Assembly: GCA_946480885.1 (NCBI GenBank)
Contig: CAMLLK010000051.1
Span: 1 to 6,800 of the forward strand
Length of the DNA stretch: 6,800 bases
Source of the DNA: an uncultured Thermoproteales archaeon
GTDB taxonomy: Archaea > Thermoproteota > Thermoprotei > Thermoproteales > Thermoproteaceae
Reading direction: 5' to 3'
In this document: piece by piece, positions 4,791 to 6,800 of the stretch
Layout of the letters: each line of letters opens with the position of its first letter
How positions within the stretch are numbered: position 1 is the stretch's first letter
Translations under genes and position numbers: made by a program
The notes under the pieces: model-generated
Databases searched by the model: none
Told to the model about the DNA's origin: nothing
The model's input: the letters and a program-made list of their open reading frames with translations, nothing else

Positions 4791-6545
4791 GTGGAGTATT
4801 TCAAAGTATATAGAGATAAGGTGTACATTGGCAATTTTTCAATATCAATAGTAGAAACTCCTTTAGCCGTAAAGATTTTAAAACTTCTAGAGGGGGGTAC
4901 GCCGGTTGTGGTGACCGGCCTCCACGGCGTTGGGAAATCCTTTGCCTTGTCAGTGGTCATGCATAGACTTTTAGAAAAAGGTGCAGTATTCATCGACTTG
5001 GCAGTAGAAACGTCGACCTTTGCTAAGCTTTTACAAATTGCACAGTCTATGCGTGCCGTATTTGGAGTCTTTGACGCATTACCTGTGCAATTCTACCAAG
5101 AGCCAGAGATTTGGGCAGAGCGTGCTGTCTTGTGGAGTGCTAACTGTGGTAGATTAATGGCGAGGGCTAATTATCTACTAAAAAGAGGCCACCCAGTGGC
5201 TATCGTCTTGCCTAAAGAACTTGCCTCTTTGTGTAGATCAGAACTTAGGAAATTTGAAGTTGTTGAGTCGAAGTTTGAATTAGACATCGCAAAGAAAATA
5301 TTTCTATCTAATAGTGAGACATATTGTGGAGATGATTACGCTGAGGAAGTAGTCAATCACATAGCCCAATTCGGCGAGGGAGGCTATTATATGGCGTTAG
5401 AGGCTGCTAGGTCTCTACAATATTGTGACGATGAACCACATAAAGTAGTAGATATAGCAAAAGAGAGATATATTGACAAACTATCAATTCTTCACAAGTC
5501 TCTATACGCCTCGACTTGTACAAAAGGGAGAAGATATCTTTGGCTTATTTCCAATCGCCACTTGCCTACTCCACTCCTTTCTCAAGTTGTAAATTATGAT
5601 CTAATTGAATCAAAGATAAAAATGATTGAAAAATTAATTAACATAATTGACAAAGTATCAGGTCCACATAAGGAATACATAAAGATCCTAATTTTACAAA
5701 ATTCCGAAGAGCTAAAGACTTTAATGAAGCCTAGGTGGTATATAAAAGCGATCCATAGCGGAGGTGGACGGCTCTATGAAGAGGCGTTGTCTAAAGCCGC
5801 CCGGGAGGTTCAAGAGAACTGTAGAGAGTCGCCGAAGTCTATATCACTTAGGTTATTAGTCAAGGCGTTTGTCATAGCTCACAACGCTTTCGACGACCTA
5901 GCCCAGGCTATTGCAAATCTAGCCACCGGAGACTCGCCTTGTCTAGGAGTTTTTAAAAAACTTTGTAGAGAGGGAGTGCTGCCGGCGGAAGTGGTAGACG
6001 CTATTTTAACGCCTCAACGTCTTTCGATCGAACTACCCTCCCGTAGTGTATCAGGTCTTGCGTCATATGCAGTTGTTAGTGCAAAAGCCGTTGACGAAAA
6101 GAGCTGGCTTGAAGTTTTAAACCACCTATACGACGCAGCGGAGAGGGGTCGTGTAGACATAAGGCCATTTGAAGACTACGTATTTGAGGCTTTAACAAGG
6201 GGCAGTCCTATTACTAAAAAATTGGCTTTAGCTGTGGTTGAGACAGCCTCTGACGTGCCCCCGTCTTTATTAATTACGTCGTTATTAACCGCTGTAGAGT
6301 TGGGTGATGGCGTAGACGTACTGTTGGAAAGATATATCGACGTCGTTGGGGACGCAGAGCCAATATATAAAAAATGTGGAGATAGATGTAAAGATCTCAT
6401 TGTGGAGATTGCTATTGCATCTGCGAAGAGGAAAGGCAGTGTCTGTGATGCGATACGTCAATTAGAAATAGCGCTGATGAGCGTAGGGTATTCAGACATA
6501 GTGGAGAGATACAGACCTCACAAGGCATGTTTGGAATCTATTTAG
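4791..6545 (+). CDS. P-loop ATPase with long helical C-terminal region, function unknown
   Basis: A 584-residue protein with one clear landmark: Walker A GLHGVGKS (43-50) preceded by hydrophobic VVVT. The N-terminal third (about 25-215) reads like an AAA+/STAND-type NTPase core. FGVFDAL (91-97) and HPVAIVLPKEL (134-144) are candidate strands, but I see no textbook Walker B with DE, so hydrolysis is not assured. From about 220 the sequence is almost all amphipathic helix, and 390-584 has the feel of HEAT- or TPR-like repeats, suggesting a protein-binding scaffold. No membrane segments, nuclease or HTH motif is evident. Several cysteines (C377-C392 region, 529, 533, 552) may be structural. The start is GTG 4791, fixed by TATA spacing and the opening MEYFKVYRDKVYIG. 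The next gene overlaps its end by 19 bases. I do not recognise the family; a lineage-specific or defence/stress ATPase is possible but unproven. Confidence 0.82.
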   Translation: MEYFKVYRDKVYIGNFSISIVETPLAVKILKLLEGGTPVVVTGLHGVGKSFALSVVMHRLLEKGAVFIDLAVETSTFAKLLQIAQSMRAVFGVFDALPVQFYQEPEIWAERAVLWSANCGRLMARANYLLKRGHPVAIVLPKELASLCRSELRKFEVVESKFELDIAKKIFLSNSETYCGDDYAEEVVNHIAQFGEGGYYMALEAARSLQYCDDEPHKVVDIAKERYIDKLSILHKSLYASTCTKGRRYLWLISNRHLPTPLLSQVVNYDLIESKIKMIEKLINIIDKVSGPHKEYIKILILQNSEELKTLMKPRWYIKAIHSGGGRLYEEALSKAAREVQENCRESPKSISLRLLVKAFVIAHNAFDDLAQAIANLATGDSPCLGVFKKLCREGVLPAEVVDAILTPQRLSIELPSRSVSGLASYAVVSAKAVDEKSWLEVLNHLYDAAERGRVDIRPFEDYVFEALTRGSPITKKLALAVVETASDVPPSLLITSLLTAVELGDGVDVLLERYIDVVGDAEPIYKKCGDRCKDLIVEIAIASAKRKGSVCDAIRQLEIALMSVGYSDIVERYRPHKACLESI

Positions 6546-6734
6546 AGAGATCTCACGTGGAGAGGTACATATGTAAATACGGCGATGTTGTTTTCGCAGC
6601 CGAGGTGGAAAAAATTATAGAAATGCACAACTCCAAGAAGTCTATCTATAACACTCAGATAGTAGATCTTCTAAACGCTATATATGATTTGACGGAGTCT
6701 TATATAAGAAATGAGTCAGCAACACAATTAAAAA
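6527..6734 (+). CDS. Small helical protein, unrecognised, cut off at contig end
   Basis: ATG 6527 lies within the last codons of the ATPase gene, a 19-base overlap in another frame that suggests translational coupling and a joint function. The genomic part encodes about 69 residues starting MFGIYLERSHVERYICKYG, followed by two likely amphipathic helices (AAEVEKIIEMHNSKKS and IVDLLNAIYDLTESYI). The frame seems to stop at 6755-6757, but everything from 6735 is sequencing adapter, so the apparent last residues IGREND and the stop are artificial and the true C-terminus is unknown. No family is recognised. It could be a subunit or modulator of the ATPase (inference). Confidence 0.6.
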
Positions 6735-6800
6735 AGATCGGAAGAGAAAACGACTGAACTCCAGTCACGAACGGTAATCTCGTATTCCGTCTTCTGCTTG
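6735..6800 (+). other. Illumina TruSeq index adapter (non-genomic contig tail)
   Basis: From 6735 the sequence follows the standard TruSeq read-1 adapter: AGATCGGAAGAG, then CTGAACTCCAGTCAC ending at 6768, an 8-base index GAACGGTA (6769-6776), ATCTCGTAT, and CCGTCTTCTGCTTG ending at 6800. The 66-base length equals 34 + 8 + 24 exactly. Four positions differ from the standard adapter as I know it (6747, 6749 and 6753 to A; 6786 to T), compatible with low-quality reads. It was evidently assembled onto the contig end. The A at 6735 may be the A-tail. Confidence 0.97.

Noticed and set aside
6475..6480. TGATGA resembling a C box of a C/D sRNA
   Set aside because: It lies within the ATPase reading frame and I find no CTGA D box or C'/D' pair at suitable spacing.

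Overview
The window looks like the end of an assembled contig from a hyperthermophilic crenarchaeon, most likely Thermoproteales and probably Pyrobaculum or a close relative; the genus is inference. The grounds are: archaeal TATA boxes placed about 20-30 bases before start codons with almost no leader (leaderless mRNAs), an archaeal HTH-phosphoribosyltransferase regulator, an archaeosine-pathway QueC, AGA/AGG-rich arginine use, and a tRNA gene interrupted by three short introns, a habit typical of Thermoproteales.

Layout. 1-498 (minus) is the N-terminal part of an unrecognised protein running off the left edge. It diverges, across only 25 bases, from 524-1741 (plus), an acyl-CoA dehydrogenase. 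One base after that stop a GTG opens an HTH/PRPP-binding transcriptional regulator (1743-2435). A new TATA box then precedes a two-CBS-domain protein (2465-2881), followed with zero spacing by queC (2882-3673). queC converges with a nitrilase/omega-amidase-like hydrolase (3679-4470, minus). The 120-base gap 4471-4590 holds the hydrolase promoter, an orphan TATA box and the tRNA promoter. A 145-nt tRNA-Asp(GTC) gene (4591-4735) carries three introns of about 36, 17 and 17 nt. After it come an orphan P-loop ATPase (4791-6545) and an overlapping small gene (from 6527).

The last 66 bases (6735-6800) are not genomic: they match the Illumina TruSeq index adapter, with an 8-base index and four mismatches. 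The apparent C-terminus and stop of the last ORF are therefore artefacts, and that gene is truncated by the contig end.

Functional links. The dehydrogenase and HTH-PRTase gene are probably one transcript, and the regulator may control local lipid or carbon metabolism. CBS and queC form a second unit; queC supplies preQ0 for archaeosine at position 15 of tRNAs such as the tRNA-Asp here. The ATPase and small gene form a third unit of unknown function. The most notable biology is the three-intron tRNA-Asp and the very compact divergent leaderless promoter; the most important practical point is the adapter tail.
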